Source: Amycolatopsis sp. 195334CR
GTDB lineage: Bacteria; Actinomycetota; Actinomycetes; Mycobacteriales; Pseudonocardiaceae
NCBI RefSeq assembly: GCF_017309385.1
Contig: NZ_JAFJMJ010000002.1
Span: 310,001-374,000, forward strand
DNA: 64,000 nt
Reading direction: 5' to 3'
In this document: positions 44,109 through 52,512 of the stretch, one piece after another
How the letters are laid out: every line of letters starts with the position of its first letter
Position numbering within the stretch: the first letter of the stretch is position 1
The notes under the pieces: model-generated
What the model was told of the DNA's origin: nothing
What the model saw: only the letters and a program-made list of their open reading frames with translations
Databases searched by the model: none
Made by a program: the position numbers and the translations under genes

Positions 44109-44352
44109 ACACCGGCGGGCTCCGTTTGCCACTCAGCGGTAGTCCGGGTGGCGGTATCGGTGCAGGTGAGCCCGGTCGGTGGTGACAGTGTGTTGAAAAT
44201 TTTCCCGATCATTCGTCCGTTGTGCCATCATTAGGCCGTTCGCGGTTTGAGGGAACCGGCGAATGGGGGACACAGAGCTACCGGTCCTGTAATTCCGGCC
44301 TATCTGCGTCGCCCGGTTGGTGCAGTACAGATCATCAGGGGAGGAGATCGCG

Positions 44353-44484
44353 ATGACCACCACCGAGACCGATCGCAAGGAACAGCCGGTCGAGAAGCCC
44401 GAAGACCAGCACGAGGGCCACAACCACGAGCTCGGCATCGAGTGCGGCGGCGGGTGCCCGCAGTCGCCACCGCCGAACCCGTGA
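44353..44484 (+). CDS. 43-aa His/Glu/Cys/Pro peptide, candidate protease substrate or RiPP-like precursor
   Basis: ATG preceded by a strong GGGGAGGAG site. The product starts MTTTETDRKEQPVEKPED, an acidic/basic leader-like half, continues HEGHNHELGIECGGGC and ends PQSPPPNP. The CGGGC spacing with nearby histidines could bind metal or carry a crosslink. It has its own terminator, and a TPR-CHAT protease gene begins about 100 nt downstream on the same strand; two ATP-grasp genes lie upstream. No family recognised. The excellent ribosome-binding site and normal codon use argue that it is translated. Confidence 0.7.
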   Translation: MTTTETDRKEQPVEKPEDQHEGHNHELGIECGGGCPQSPPPNP

Positions 44485-44518
44485 GCTGACCGCTTCGAGC
44501 TGATCACCGAGTGATCTT

Positions 44519-44552
44519 CAGCCCGCCCGCCGCCATCCGGCTGGGCGGGCTG
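44519..44552 (+). terminator. Terminator hairpin after the 43-aa peptide gene
   Basis: A perfect 10-bp outer stem (CAGCCCGCCC with GGGCGGGCTG) encloses a 14-nt loop with some further pairing, followed by ACTTTGTG. It separates the peptide transcript from the CHAT gene, whose promoter must then lie in 44553-44586. Confidence 0.8.
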
Positions 44553-44586
44553 ACTTTGTGGCTACGTTCTGTGTTGTCATAGAAGG

Positions 44587-47205
44587 GTGCCGGTAATCGA
44601 GCAGCGCCCGACCGAAGTGCTTCGCCGGGTCCGGGAACTCCACCAGAGCGGGGTGGACGCCGCGTGCGTCCAGCGCCAGCACGAAGCCACCCGCCTGCTG
44701 CGCAGAGGGATCCGGCTGCTCGACACGATTCACCCGGTGGCGCCCGAGCACCAGGACGACTGGCTGCGCGTCCGCATCCGGCTGCTCACCACGCTCGCCT
44801 TCTCCGAGGCGGAGGTGGTCGGCCTCGCCAAGGGTCTGGTCCGGCTCGACGACGTGCGCACCGCGATCGAGCGGTTCGAGGATCCGGCCGTGCGCGCGGA
44901 GCTGACCGCGCCGGTCAACCACAACCGCGGGCTGCTGCTGATGGGCGGCGGGCGCAACGAGGACAGCATCGCCTGCTTCGACGCGGCGCTGGCTTACCGC
45001 GAGGAACAACTCGCCGCCACGCCCGAACCGGTGCCCGCGCAGGTGGTCGAGTCGCTGCTGAACACGCTGGCCACCCGCGGGCTGGCCTATACCCGGCTCG
45101 GCCGCGTGAAGCGGGCTCGCGAGGACCTCACCCGCGGGATCAAGCTGGCCGAGAAGTACGAGCTCCGGGTGACCGTCGCCGAGATCCGCCGCCACCTGGG
45201 CGCGCTGGAGCGCCGGATCGGCAACGTGCCCGCCGCGCTGCGCTGCTTCGACGAAAGCGAGCGCACCTACGGCGCGCTGGGCGCGGAGGTGCCGACCCAG
45301 CTCCGGCGCGAGCGGGTCGAGGCGTTGCTGGCGGCCGGGTTGTCCGACGAGGCGGGCATGCACCTCGACGAGATCCTCCCGCGGTTGCGGCAGGAGCAGA
45401 GCAACACCCGCGAGCTGGGTGACGCCGAACTGTTCCGGGCGGAAGCGGCGTTGATGTCCGGCGACCTCGACCTCGCGCGCGGGCTGGCGGAGTCGGCGCG
45501 GCGGCGCATGCGCCGGTGGGGCTGCCAGACCTGCGTGGCCAACGCGACCATCATCGGTCTGCGTGCCGACACCGCGGATGCCTTGCGCGCCGGGGAGATC
45601 CCGGCCGGGCTGCCCGCCCGCGCGCTGCGCCACGCGCGGGCCATGGCCGCGCCGAGGCTCGCCGAGCAGGCCACCGTGGCCAAGATGCTCACCGTCCGGC
45701 TGGAAACCCGGCGCGGCAACCTGCGGCGCGCGAGCACGCTGCTGGCCGAGATCCCGCGGCCGGGGCAACTCACCCCGATCGACCACCGCATGCTGCGACG
45801 GCTGTGCCGCGCCGAACTCGCCGTGGCACGCGACGACCGGCGCACCGCGCTCGGCGAGATCCGCGCCGGGCTGGCCGAACTGGACCGCGTCCGCGACCGG
45901 ATGGGCGGGCTGGAACTGGTTTCCGGCACCGCACTGCACGGCCGCGAACTCGGCGAGCTGGCCGTGCGCCTGGTGCTCGGCGGCGAGGACCCGCGGCGGT
46001 TGTTCGACTGGCTGGAGCGCACACGCGCGCAGACCTACCGCTACGAACCCCAGGCCCAGGCCGAAGACCCCGAGCTGGCCGAATGCGTGGCCGAGATCCG
46101 CGGCCTGACCCAGTCGATCCACCAGGCGCGGCACGAGGGGCACCCGACCGCCGCGGCCAGGGCGCGCCGCGCGGACCTGCTGCGCGAGGCGCACCGGATG
46201 GGCTGGCACACCGGGAACTGGGGCAAACCCCGGCCGGTGGCCAAAATGGACGAAGTCGCGGCGCGGCTGGGGGACCGGGCGCTGATCAGCTTCGCCGCCT
46301 CGGCCGACGAACTGGTCGCGGTGGTGGTGCTCGACGGGGGCGCCAGCATCATCCGCCTCGGCTCGGCCGAGCAGGCCGCCGAGAGCGCGCGCATGCTCAA
46401 CGTGGACCTCAACGCGATGGCGCCCGACCACACCCCGCCCCCGCTCGCCGAGGTGATCATGACCTCGGCGCGGCGGCAGGCCGAACGGCTCGACGCCCAG
46501 CTGGTGCGGCCGCTGCTCGCGGTGACCGGGGAACGCGACCTGGTGATCGTGCCGACCGGTGGGCTCTACGCGGTGCCGTGGGGCGTGCTGCCGAGCCTGC
46601 ACTACCGGCCCACCGTGGTGGCGCCGTCGGCCACCGCGTGGCTGTCGGCGGAGCTGGCCGAAGCCGGTCGCGCGCGCAAGGTGGTGCTGGTCCGCGGGCC
46701 CGGCCTGCCCGCCGCGCGGGCCGAGATCGACAAGCTGGCCACGCACTACCGGGCGTCGAAGCAGCTGGCCGGGGCCGGTGCCACCGCGACGGCCGTGCTC
46801 CCGGCGGTGGACGGCGCGAAACTGGCGCACATCGCCGCGCACGGCGCGCACGAACCGGAGAACGCCTTGTTCTCGCGGCTGGAACTGGCCGACGGCGCGA
46901 TGTTCGCGCACGAGATGGCCGGGCTGGCGCGCCCGCCGCGGCAGGTGGTGCTGGCCGCGTGCGAGCTGGCGCTGAACCGCATCCGGCCGGGTGACGAGGC
47001 GCTCGGCTTCGCCAGCGCGCTGCTGGCCAGCGGGTCCCAGACGGTGATCGCGCCGCTGAGCAAGGTCGGCGACCAGTCCTCGGCGGCGGCGATGGACGAC
47101 TACCACCGCGCGCTGGCCGGGGGCGCGAGCCCGGCCGTCGCGCTCGCCGACGCCATCGCGGTGGACCCGATGCGACGGCCGTTCGTCTGCCTCGGGGCCG
47201 GATAG
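44587..47205 (+). CDS. TPR-repeat CHAT-domain caspase-like protease
   Basis: 872 residues from GTG 44587. Residues about 1-480 are helical TPR-like repeats (for example AELFRAEAALMSGDLDLARGLAE). A linker precedes a C-terminal CHAT domain (about 580-872) of the caspase/separase clan: ALISFAASADELVAVVVLD, RDLVIVPTGGLYAVPWGVLP, the catalytic histidine in HIAAHG (His752) and the catalytic cysteine in VVLAACELA (Cys792), so the dyad is intact. TPR-CHAT proteins act as regulated proteases in signalling or anti-phage systems (Csx29 is one example). Here the only close partner is the upstream 43-residue peptide gene. Confidence 0.92.
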   Translation: MPVIEQRPTEVLRRVRELHQSGVDAACVQRQHEATRLLRRGIRLLDTIHPVAPEHQDDWLRVRIRLLTTLAFSEAEVVGLAKGLVRLDDVRTAIERFEDPAVRAELTAPVNHNRGLLLMGGGRNEDSIACFDAALAYREEQLAATPEPVPAQVVESLLNTLATRGLAYTRLGRVKRAREDLTRGIKLAEKYELRVTVAEIRRHLGALERRIGNVPAALRCFDESERTYGALGAEVPTQLRRERVEALLAAGLSDEAGMHLDEILPRLRQEQSNTRELGDAELFRAEAALMSGDLDLARGLAESARRRMRRWGCQTCVANATIIGLRADTADALRAGEIPAGLPARALRHARAMAAPRLAEQATVAKMLTVRLETRRGNLRRASTLLAEIPRPGQLTPIDHRMLRRLCRAELAVARDDRRTALGEIRAGLAELDRVRDRMGGLELVSGTALHGRELGELAVRLVLGGEDPRRLFDWLERTRAQTYRYEPQAQAEDPELAECVAEIRGLTQSIHQARHEGHPTAAARARRADLLREAHRMGWHTGNWGKPRPVAKMDEVAARLGDRALISFAASADELVAVVVLDGGASIIRLGSAEQAAESARMLNVDLNAMAPDHTPPPLAEVIMTSARRQAERLDAQLVRPLLAVTGERDLVIVPTGGLYAVPWGVLPSLHYRPTVVAPSATAWLSAELAEAGRARKVVLVRGPGLPAARAEIDKLATHYRASKQLAGAGATATAVLPAVDGAKLAHIAAHGAHEPENALFSRLELADGAMFAHEMAGLARPPRQVVLAACELALNRIRPGDEALGFASALLASGSQTVIAPLSKVGDQSSAAAMDDYHRALAGGASPAVALADAIAVDPMRRPFVCLGAG

Positions 47206-47236
47206 TTGACTTCAACCCAAGTTCAGGTTGTGCACT
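47206..47236 (+). promoter_or_regulatory. MerR-type promoter candidate for the PPOX gene
   Basis: TTGACT at 47206-47211 is followed by an imperfect dyad ACTTCAAC-CCAA-GTTCAGGT and then TGCACT, giving an unusually long spacer of about 19 nt. That layout (operator inside a stretched -35/-10 spacer) is the mark of MerR/SoxR-activated promoters. The regulator gene is not in the window. It starts one base after the CHAT stop. Confidence 0.5.
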
Positions 47237-47242
47237 GGGGGC

Positions 47243-47653
47243 ATGTCCTTCACCACCGCGGAACTCACCTTCCTGACCGAGCACGACCTTGGCCGGATGG
47301 CCACCGTGCAACCGGACGGCACGCTGCAGGCCAGCCCGGTCGGCTACCACTACAACGCCGAACTCGGCACGCTCGACGTGCGGGGGTTCAACCTGGCGAA
47401 GAGCCGGAAGTTCCGCAACATCGCGGCCAACGGCCGGGTCGCCTTCGTGGTCGACGACCGGCCGTCGCTGGACCCGCCGCGGGTGCGCTGCCTGGAGATC
47501 CGGGGCCGCGCCGAGGCGGTCACCGGCATCGACCCGGACGGCCACCTCGACGGCTCGGTCATCCGGATCCACCCGGAGCGGATCATCAGCTTCGGCATCG
47601 ACCAGCCCGACACCGAACCGCACGAGCTGACCGCGCACAACCGGAACGTCTAG
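47243..47653 (+). CDS. PPOX-class F420/FMN-dependent oxidoreductase
   Basis: 136 residues from ATG 47243 (MSFTTAELTFL). Split-barrel flavin/F420-binding fold: LGRMATVQPDGTLQASPVGYHY, FNLAKSRKFRNIAANGRVAFVVDD, and RCLEIRGRAEAV are characteristic of the actinobacterial PPOX F420-dependent family. It probably reduces a small substrate using F420H2. A MerR-like promoter precedes it, suggesting induction by redox stress or a drug-like ligand. Its end overlaps the convergent neighbour by 4 nt. Confidence 0.88.
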   Translation: MSFTTAELTFLTEHDLGRMATVQPDGTLQASPVGYHYNAELGTLDVRGFNLAKSRKFRNIAANGRVAFVVDDRPSLDPPRVRCLEIRGRAEAVTGIDPDGHLDGSVIRIHPERIISFGIDQPDTEPHELTAHNRNV

Positions 47654-48114
47654 ACCAAGTTCCGCGGGCGGTCCGAGACCGGCCAGACGTAGGGCAGGTC
47701 GTCGGGCACGTCGGGGAACCAGGGGCGGTAGTGCACCGGGTCCTTCCGCACCAGCGCGGACTGGTGGCTGAGGTGGAACTCCGGCGAGCCCAGCCACGGC
47801 GGCACCTCGCCGTCGGCCTCCAGTTCCGCCTGCGTGCGGACCGCGGGCACGCCGGATTCGGTGCGCAGCTTCAGCGCGCAGGTGTCGGCCGAGCCGGTGG
47901 CCGTCCACACCGCGCACACGTCGAGCCCGTACCGGACCAGCGCCTCGGGGTAACCGGCCCACATCGCCGCGGCCGGGTGGTGGCGCCACCCGTAGCCCGG
48001 CACCGTCAGCGCGCGCAGGACCTGCAGCGCCTCGACGCGCTGCTTGCCCAGCCGCCGCCGGTCCAGCGTGCGGGCGGAGTCGGTGAAGCAGGCCAGCGGC
48101 AGGAAGGTCTGCAC
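47650..48114 (-). CDS. MSMEG_6728 family protein, pyrimidine-dimer DNA glycosylase-like
   Basis: 154 residues. The start MQTFLPLACFTDSARTLDRRRLGKQRVEALQ and the block PGYGWRHHPAAAMWAGYPEALVRYG are hallmarks of the actinobacterial MSMEG_6728 family, related to T4 endonuclease V-like pyrimidine-dimer DNA glycosylases. The closing HQSALVRKDPVHYRPWF is also conserved. A DNA-repair role is inferred from that similarity. It is followed upstream, after 3 nt, by a small membrane protein on the same strand. Confidence 0.82.
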   Translation of the reverse strand: MQTFLPLACFTDSARTLDRRRLGKQRVEALQVLRALTVPGYGWRHHPAAAMWAGYPEALVRYGLDVCAVWTATGSADTCALKLRTESGVPAVRTQAELEADGEVPPWLGSPEFHLSHQSALVRKDPVHYRPWFPDVPDDLPYVWPVSDRPRNLV

Positions 48115-48117
48115 GGC

Positions 48118-48333
48118 TCAGGCGGTGAACCAGCCCGCGGCCAGCGCGAACAACAGCGCGGCGACCAGCAGGGTGCCGACCGCGGCGAGCACGATGGCGA
48201 CCACCGGCACGCCCTTCGACGGCATCGGCTGCGGGTGCGACAGCCCCGAGGTCTGCCCGGACTCGGGCGGGGTGGCACCGGGCTCGACGCCCGGCGTGGG
48301 GTCGGGTTCGGGGTCGGGAGGGGTGGCGGTCAT
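48118..48333 (-). CDS. Small single-pass membrane protein (71 aa)
   Basis: A Pro/Glu/Asp-rich N-terminal half (TPPDPEPDPTPGVEPG and SHPQPMPSKG) precedes one transmembrane helix (VPVVAIVLAAVGTLLVAALLFALAAGW) at the C terminus, so the acidic Pro-rich part is probably cytoplasmic. No recognised family. It lies head-to-head with the ECF sigma gene (78 bp) and in tandem with the glycosylase-like gene. Confidence 0.65.
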   Translation of the reverse strand: MTATPPDPEPDPTPGVEPGATPPESGQTSGLSHPQPMPSKGVPVVAIVLAAVGTLLVAALLFALAAGWFTA

Positions 48334-48411
48334 CCGTCTCGGCTACCCGGCCCCGCCCGTGGTTAATCTGCGCGGCGTGAACCCGATCGGCCGGTTCTGC
48401 GGATACCGGGT

Positions 48412-48987
48412 ATGAGTCGAGACGCTGACGTCGTGGTGATCGAGCGCTCACGGGCCGAACCGGCCCGGTTCGCCGAGATCTACGACCGCCACGCCGCGCA
48501 CATCAAGCGGTACCTGGTCCGCCGCATCGGCGCCCAGGCCGCCGACGACGCGCTGAACGAGACCTTTCTCGCCGCCTTCGGCAAACGGCACCGGTACGAC
48601 CGGGCCTTTCCCGACGCGCGCCCGTGGCTCTACGGCATCGCCACCAGGGTGGTCGGCCAGCACCGCCGCGACGAGGTGCGCGAGTACCGGCTGCGGGCCT
48701 CGCTGGGCCCGGCCGGCCAGGTGGACGGGCCGGCCGACCGGGTCGCGGCGAAGGTGACCGCGCAGGCCGGGGCGACCGCGGTGGCCGCCGCGCTGACCGG
48801 CCTGTCCGACGGCGACCGCGACGTGCTGCTGCTCATCGCGTGGGAGGGGCTGAGCTACGAGGAGGTCGCCGCCGCGCTGGCCATCCCGGTCGGCACCGTC
48901 CGCTCGCGGCTCAACCGCGCCCGGCGCAAGGTCCGCGGCGCACTCGACCCGGACGCCCGCACCCTCGAGGAGATCAACCATGGATGA
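48412..48987 (+). CDS. ECF-type RNA polymerase sigma factor
   Basis: 191 residues. Sigma region 2 (FAEIYDRHAAHIKRYLVRRIGAQAADDALNETFLAAFGKRHRYD, PWLYGIATRVV) and region 4 (GLSDGDRDVLLLIAWEGLSYEEVAAALAIPVGTVRSRLNRARRK) are both complete, without region 3, as in ECF factors. The next gene, overlapping by 8 nt, encodes a membrane protein of the CU044_5270 family that commonly follows this type of sigma factor and may act as its regulator. Confidence 0.94.
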   Translation: MSRDADVVVIERSRAEPARFAEIYDRHAAHIKRYLVRRIGAQAADDALNETFLAAFGKRHRYDRAFPDARPWLYGIATRVVGQHRRDEVREYRLRASLGPAGQVDGPADRVAAKVTAQAGATAVAAALTGLSDGDRDVLLLIAWEGLSYEEVAAALAIPVGTVRSRLNRARRKVRGALDPDARTLEEINHG

Positions 48988-49831
48988 GCTGCAGTCGGTC
49001 CGTGACTTCGCCGGACCAGCCACCCTGCCTTCGCCGGAGGAACTCGCCCCCGGCCGTGACCGCCTGGTCGCCGCCTTCGAGTCGCCGCCCCGCCGGTCGC
49101 GCCGCCTGCTCTGGGCCGGGGCGACCGCCGTCGGACTGGCCGCCGCCATCACCGGGGTGCTCGCGCTGGCCCCCGCCGAGGTCGGGCCGCCGGTCGCGCA
49201 CGCCGACCCGGTCGTGGTGCTGCGGGAGGCCGCCGCCGCGGCGCGGCAGGAACCGGCGGCCGATCCCCGGCCGGACCAGTTCGTCTACACCCGGACGCAG
49301 ACCTCGGAAGGTGTGCGCGAGGTGTGGCTGTCCACCGACGGCACCCACGACGGCCTGATCCAGAACCCGGGTGAACCGGGCATCCCCAGTCCCGGTTGCC
49401 GGAACGGGAAGCGGGCCGTGGAGAAGGGCAATGAGCCCGTCCCCGGTCAGTTCGACGAGTGCGAACCGGCTCCGGCGTACTTCGCGGACATGCCGGAGAC
49501 CGTGGACGGGGTGCTCGACTGGCTCGGCCGGAACCACAGCGGCGGCGAACGCGACGTCAACGCGCTCGGCAAGGACATCGTCAGCCTGTTGAACGAGTAC
49601 TACCTGCGGCCGGCCTCCCGCGCGGCGCTGCTCGAAGCGGCGACGCGGATCCCGGGGCTGAAGGCGGTGCCCGACGCGAAGGACGCGGCCGGTCGCACCG
49701 GCACGGGCATCACCTGGGACCGGTCGAGCACCACGTTCGTCTTCGACCAGGAGAGCCACGTCCTGCTCGGGCACACCGGCTCGGCGGTGCTCGATCGGGG
49801 GATCGTCGACCAGGTGGGCCAGGTGCCCTAG
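48980..49831 (+). CDS. CU044_5270 family membrane protein, partner of the ECF sigma
   Basis: 283 residues, ATG inside the sigma gene's last codons. A cytoplasmic N-terminal segment of about 45 residues precedes one transmembrane helix (LLWAGATAVGLAAAITGVLAL); the large outer domain includes PRPDQFVYTRTQTSEGVREVWLSTDGTHDGL and GLKAVPDAKDAAGRTGTGITW. The layout (short inside, one helix, large outside) fits an anti-sigma-like sensor, though no zinc anti-sigma motif is seen. Role inferred from linkage to the sigma factor. Confidence 0.85.
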   Translation: MDELQSVRDFAGPATLPSPEELAPGRDRLVAAFESPPRRSRRLLWAGATAVGLAAAITGVLALAPAEVGPPVAHADPVVVLREAAAAARQEPAADPRPDQFVYTRTQTSEGVREVWLSTDGTHDGLIQNPGEPGIPSPGCRNGKRAVEKGNEPVPGQFDECEPAPAYFADMPETVDGVLDWLGRNHSGGERDVNALGKDIVSLLNEYYLRPASRAALLEAATRIPGLKAVPDAKDAAGRTGTGITWDRSSTTFVFDQESHVLLGHTGSAVLDRGIVDQVGQVP

Positions 49832-49848
49832 CGGGCAGACTGGGCACC

Positions 49849-50607
49849 ATGGTCAAGCCCGCGCACGGCGAGTCCGTGGTGTCCAGGGTGGTGCGGATCG
49901 TCGAGACCTTCGGGTCGGACACCCCGGCACTACGGGTCTCCGACGTCGCCCGCCGGGCCGGGCTGCACGTGGCCACCGCGTCCCGGCTGATCGACGAGCT
50001 GAGCAGGCACGGCTGGCTCGAACGCGACGACGACCGCCGCGTGCGCGTCGGCGTCCGGTTGTGGGAACTGGCCTCGCGCGCCTCGCCGACCCTGGGGTTG
50101 CGCGAGGCCGCGATGCCGTTCATGGAGGACCTGCACGCGGTGGTCGGCCACCACACCCAGCTCGGCGTGCGGCAGGGGCGGGAAGTGCTGTTCGTGGAAC
50201 GGCTTTCGGCGCCCGGGGCGGTGGTCAACATCACCCGGGTGGCCGGGCGGCTGCCGCTGCACGTGTCCTCGTCCGGGCTGGTGCTGCTCGCGCACGCCCC
50301 GGCCGAGGTGCAGGAGGAGGTGCTGGCCGGGCCGCTGAAACCGCAGACCGAGCACACCCCGGCCACGGTCACCGAGCCGGCCAGGCTGCGGCGGCTGCTG
50401 GCCGACGTCCGCCGGGACGGGCACGTGGTCTGCCGCGGTTTCATCGACCGGGAGACCGCCGGGGTCGCGGTGCCGGTGCGCGGGCCGGGGGAGCAGGTGG
50501 TCGCGGCGCTCGCGGTGATCGTGCCGAACGACCGCGACGCGCGGGCGCAGGTCCCAGCCCTGCTCGCCGCCGCTCGCGGGGTCTCGCGGTCGATGTCCTC
50601 TCAATGA
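49849..50607 (+). CDS. IclR family regulator (PobR-like)
   Basis: 252 residues from ATG 49849. N-terminal winged helix with SVVSRVVRIVETF, LRVSDVARRAGLHVATASRLIDELSRHGWLERD, then the IclR effector domain (GHHTQLGVRQGREVLFVERLSA, LPLHVSSSGLVLLAHAP, CRGFIDRETAGVAVPV). It immediately precedes pobA, whose genes are classically controlled by IclR-type PobR sensing 4-hydroxybenzoate. Autoregulation through the inverted repeat between the genes is possible. Confidence 0.9.
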   Translation: MVKPAHGESVVSRVVRIVETFGSDTPALRVSDVARRAGLHVATASRLIDELSRHGWLERDDDRRVRVGVRLWELASRASPTLGLREAAMPFMEDLHAVVGHHTQLGVRQGREVLFVERLSAPGAVVNITRVAGRLPLHVSSSGLVLLAHAPAEVQEEVLAGPLKPQTEHTPATVTEPARLRRLLADVRRDGHVVCRGFIDRETAGVAVPVRGPGEQVVAALAVIVPNDRDARAQVPALLAAARGVSRSMSSQ

Positions 50608-50610
50608 ATG

Positions 50611-50649
50611 AGAATGCGGTAGTGGGCACCGGCGGGTGCTGCGCATTCT
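50611..50649. promoter_or_regulatory. Inverted repeat between the IclR gene and pobA
   Basis: AGAATGCG (50611-50618) and CGCATTCT (50642-50649) are perfect 8-bp arms 23 nt apart, in the 49-bp gap before pobA; GAATG also recurs just upstream. Could be the regulator's binding site or an RNA hairpin; not distinguishable here. Confidence 0.4.
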
Positions 50650-50656
50650 TCTCGGC

Positions 50657-51841
50657 ATGGCGACGCGAACCAGGGTGGCGATCATCGGGGCCGGTCCGGC
50701 CGGGCTGCTGCTGGCCCACCTGCTGCACCTCGACGGCATCGATTCGGTACTGGTCGAGCGGCAGAGCGCGGCGTACGTGCAGGCCCGCATCCGCGCCGGG
50801 ATCCTGGAGGCGTCGACGGTCGACCTGCTCAAGCGGGCCGGGGTCGGCACCCGGCTGGCGGCCGAGTCGATGGAGCACCGGGGCATCTACCTCCAATGGC
50901 CCGGCGAACGCCACCACCTCGACTTCGTCGACCTCGCCGGGCGCAGCGTCTCGGTGTACGGCCAGACCGAGGTCACCAAGGACCTGATGCGCGCGCGGGA
51001 GGAGGCCGGGGGACAGGCCTTCTACGAGGCGTCGGAGGTCGAACTGCACGACGTCGGCACCGACCGCCCGTCGGTGACCTTTGTGGACAGTGAGGGTCGG
51101 CCGCAGCGGCTCGAAGCCGAGGTGATCGCCGGGTGCGACGGGTTTCACGGGCCGAGCCGCGGCACGATCCCGGAGCCGCTACGGAACACCTGGGAGCGCG
51201 AGTACCCGTTCGCCTGGCTGGGCGTGCTCGCCGAGGTCGCGCCGTCCACCGACGAGCTGATCTACTCCTGGCACCCGGACGGGTTCGCCATGCACAGCAT
51301 GCGTTCGCCGCACGTGAGCCGGTTCTACCTCCAGGTGCGGCCGGACGAGGACATCGCCGCCTGGAGCGACGACCGGATCTGGACCGCGCTGACCACCCGC
51401 CTCGAAGCCGGGCAGCCCGGCTGGCGGCTGGAAACCGGCCGGATCACCGAGAAGAGCGTGCTGCCGATGCGCAGTTTCGTCACCACGCCGATGCGGCACG
51501 GCAGGCTCTTCCTGGCCGGCGACGCGGCGCACATCGTGCCGCCGACCGGGGCGAAGGGCCTCAACCTGGCGGTCGCCGACGTCGCGCTGCTGGCGCGGGC
51601 GCTGACCGCCTGGCTGCGCGAGGGCTCGACCGGGCTCGCCGAGTCCTATTCGGACACCGCGCTGCGCCGCGTGTGGCGGTGCACGCACTTCTCCTGGTGG
51701 ATGACCACCATGCTGCACCGCCACGGCGACGACTTCGACGCCCAGCTCCAGCTCTCCCAGTTGCGTCGCACGGTGAGTTCACCGGCCGCGGCCACCGAAC
51801 TCGCGGAGAACTACGCCGGGCTGCCGATCGGTTATCAGTGA
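50657..51841 (+). CDS. pobA: 4-hydroxybenzoate 3-monooxygenase
   Basis: 394 residues from ATG 50657, the usual PHBH length. FAD-binding GxGxxG motif in VAIIGAGPAGLLLAHLL, substrate and pyridine-nucleotide region VQARIRAGILEASTVDLL, the CDGFHGPSR (DG) motif, and the second FAD motif GDAAHIVPPTGAKGLNLA, all matching PobA. It hydroxylates 4-hydroxybenzoate to protocatechuate with NAD(P)H and O2, feeding the beta-ketoadipate pathway (pca genes not in this window). Convergent with the SRPBCC gene, overlapping 7 nt. Confidence 0.95.
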   Translation: MATRTRVAIIGAGPAGLLLAHLLHLDGIDSVLVERQSAAYVQARIRAGILEASTVDLLKRAGVGTRLAAESMEHRGIYLQWPGERHHLDFVDLAGRSVSVYGQTEVTKDLMRAREEAGGQAFYEASEVELHDVGTDRPSVTFVDSEGRPQRLEAEVIAGCDGFHGPSRGTIPEPLRNTWEREYPFAWLGVLAEVAPSTDELIYSWHPDGFAMHSMRSPHVSRFYLQVRPDEDIAAWSDDRIWTALTTRLEAGQPGWRLETGRITEKSVLPMRSFVTTPMRHGRLFLAGDAAHIVPPTGAKGLNLAVADVALLARALTAWLREGSTGLAESYSDTALRRVWRCTHFSWWMTTMLHRHGDDFDAQLQLSQLRRTVSSPAAATELAENYAGLPIGYQ

Positions 51842-52512
51842 ACCGGTGAGGCCTCCGGCATGAGCCCGCGCCAGCGCTCGCCGAGCGCGGCGAACTCGGC
51901 GTCGCTCAGCTCGTAGGTGGTCAGGATGGCCATGCCGGCACCGAAGATCAGCAGGCCGTTGCCCCATTCGTCGACCGACAGCCCGAGCTGGTTGGCCGAG
52001 CGGAACCACACCTGGCCGTGCACTCGCTCCCCGGCGATTTCGGCTTCGTATCGGGATCCCGGCGCGAGACCGGCCACTTCGGACAGTCCGATCCGCCGGG
52101 TCACCTCGTCGACCCGGCTCCGGTCGGTGCTGAGGAAGTGGGTGCGGCGGGGGGTGGTGATCCCGTACGCGAGCGCGAACCGGAGCTGCTGCAGGAACGA
52201 GATCCAGCCCTCGGTGATGTCCTCGTAGTAGGCGTCCCATTCGGCGTTGCCGCTGAGCGGGGCCCGCGTCACGGTGATGCGGGCGCCGTCGCCGTCCGCG
52301 GTGACGGTGAACCGGTCGCCACCGGAGGCGGTCAGCACGTGGTTCTCCGCGTCCTCGACGGCCTCGTCGAAGAAGATCTGGTTCACCTCGTTCTCCAGGT
52401 CGGGGGCCTGCCAGCCGTGCCACTGCAGGACGGATTCCTTGTCCCGCAAGGCGCGCCAGGCCGTTTCCACGGTGACCGGAACGTGGATCTCCAGGTCCTT
52501 CTCGCTCATCAT
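51835..52512 (-). CDS. SRPBCC/AHSA1-like domain protein
   Basis: 225 residues. Begins with a START-like fold: LEIHVPVTVETAWRALRDKESVLQWHGWQ, then VLTASGGDRFTVTADGDGARITVTR and GWISFLQQLRFALAYG, typical of AHSA1-type SRPBCC ligand-binding proteins; a second weaker part follows (SRYEAEIAGERVHGQVWF). It overlaps the preceding ArsR-type gene by 4 nt; such ArsR-SRPBCC pairs are widespread, with the regulator controlling the binding protein. Ligand unknown. Confidence 0.88.
   Translation of the reverse strand: MMSEKDLEIHVPVTVETAWRALRDKESVLQWHGWQAPDLENEVNQIFFDEAVEDAENHVLTASGGDRFTVTADGDGARITVTRAPLSGNAEWDAYYEDITEGWISFLQQLRFALAYGITTPRRTHFLSTDRSRVDEVTRRIGLSEVAGLAPGSRYEAEIAGERVHGQVWFRSANQLGLSVDEWGNGLLIFGAGMAILTTYELSDAEFAALGERWRGLMPEASPVH

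Noticed and set aside
44353..44484. Graspetide (ATP-grasp-crosslinked RiPP) precursor with the upstream ligases
   Set aside because: The two ligases look like amino-acid/dipeptide carboxylate-amine ligases of about 400 residues rather than the MvdD-type graspetide ligases, and a separate 244-bp gap intervenes. Kept only as a weak alternative to the CHAT pairing.
44518..47106. An 862-codon open frame on the minus strand opposite the TPR-CHAT gene
   Set aside because: Low-complexity Gln/Arg/His/Gly composition and no motif; the plus strand has an intact CHAT protease. Such antisense frames are common at this GC content.
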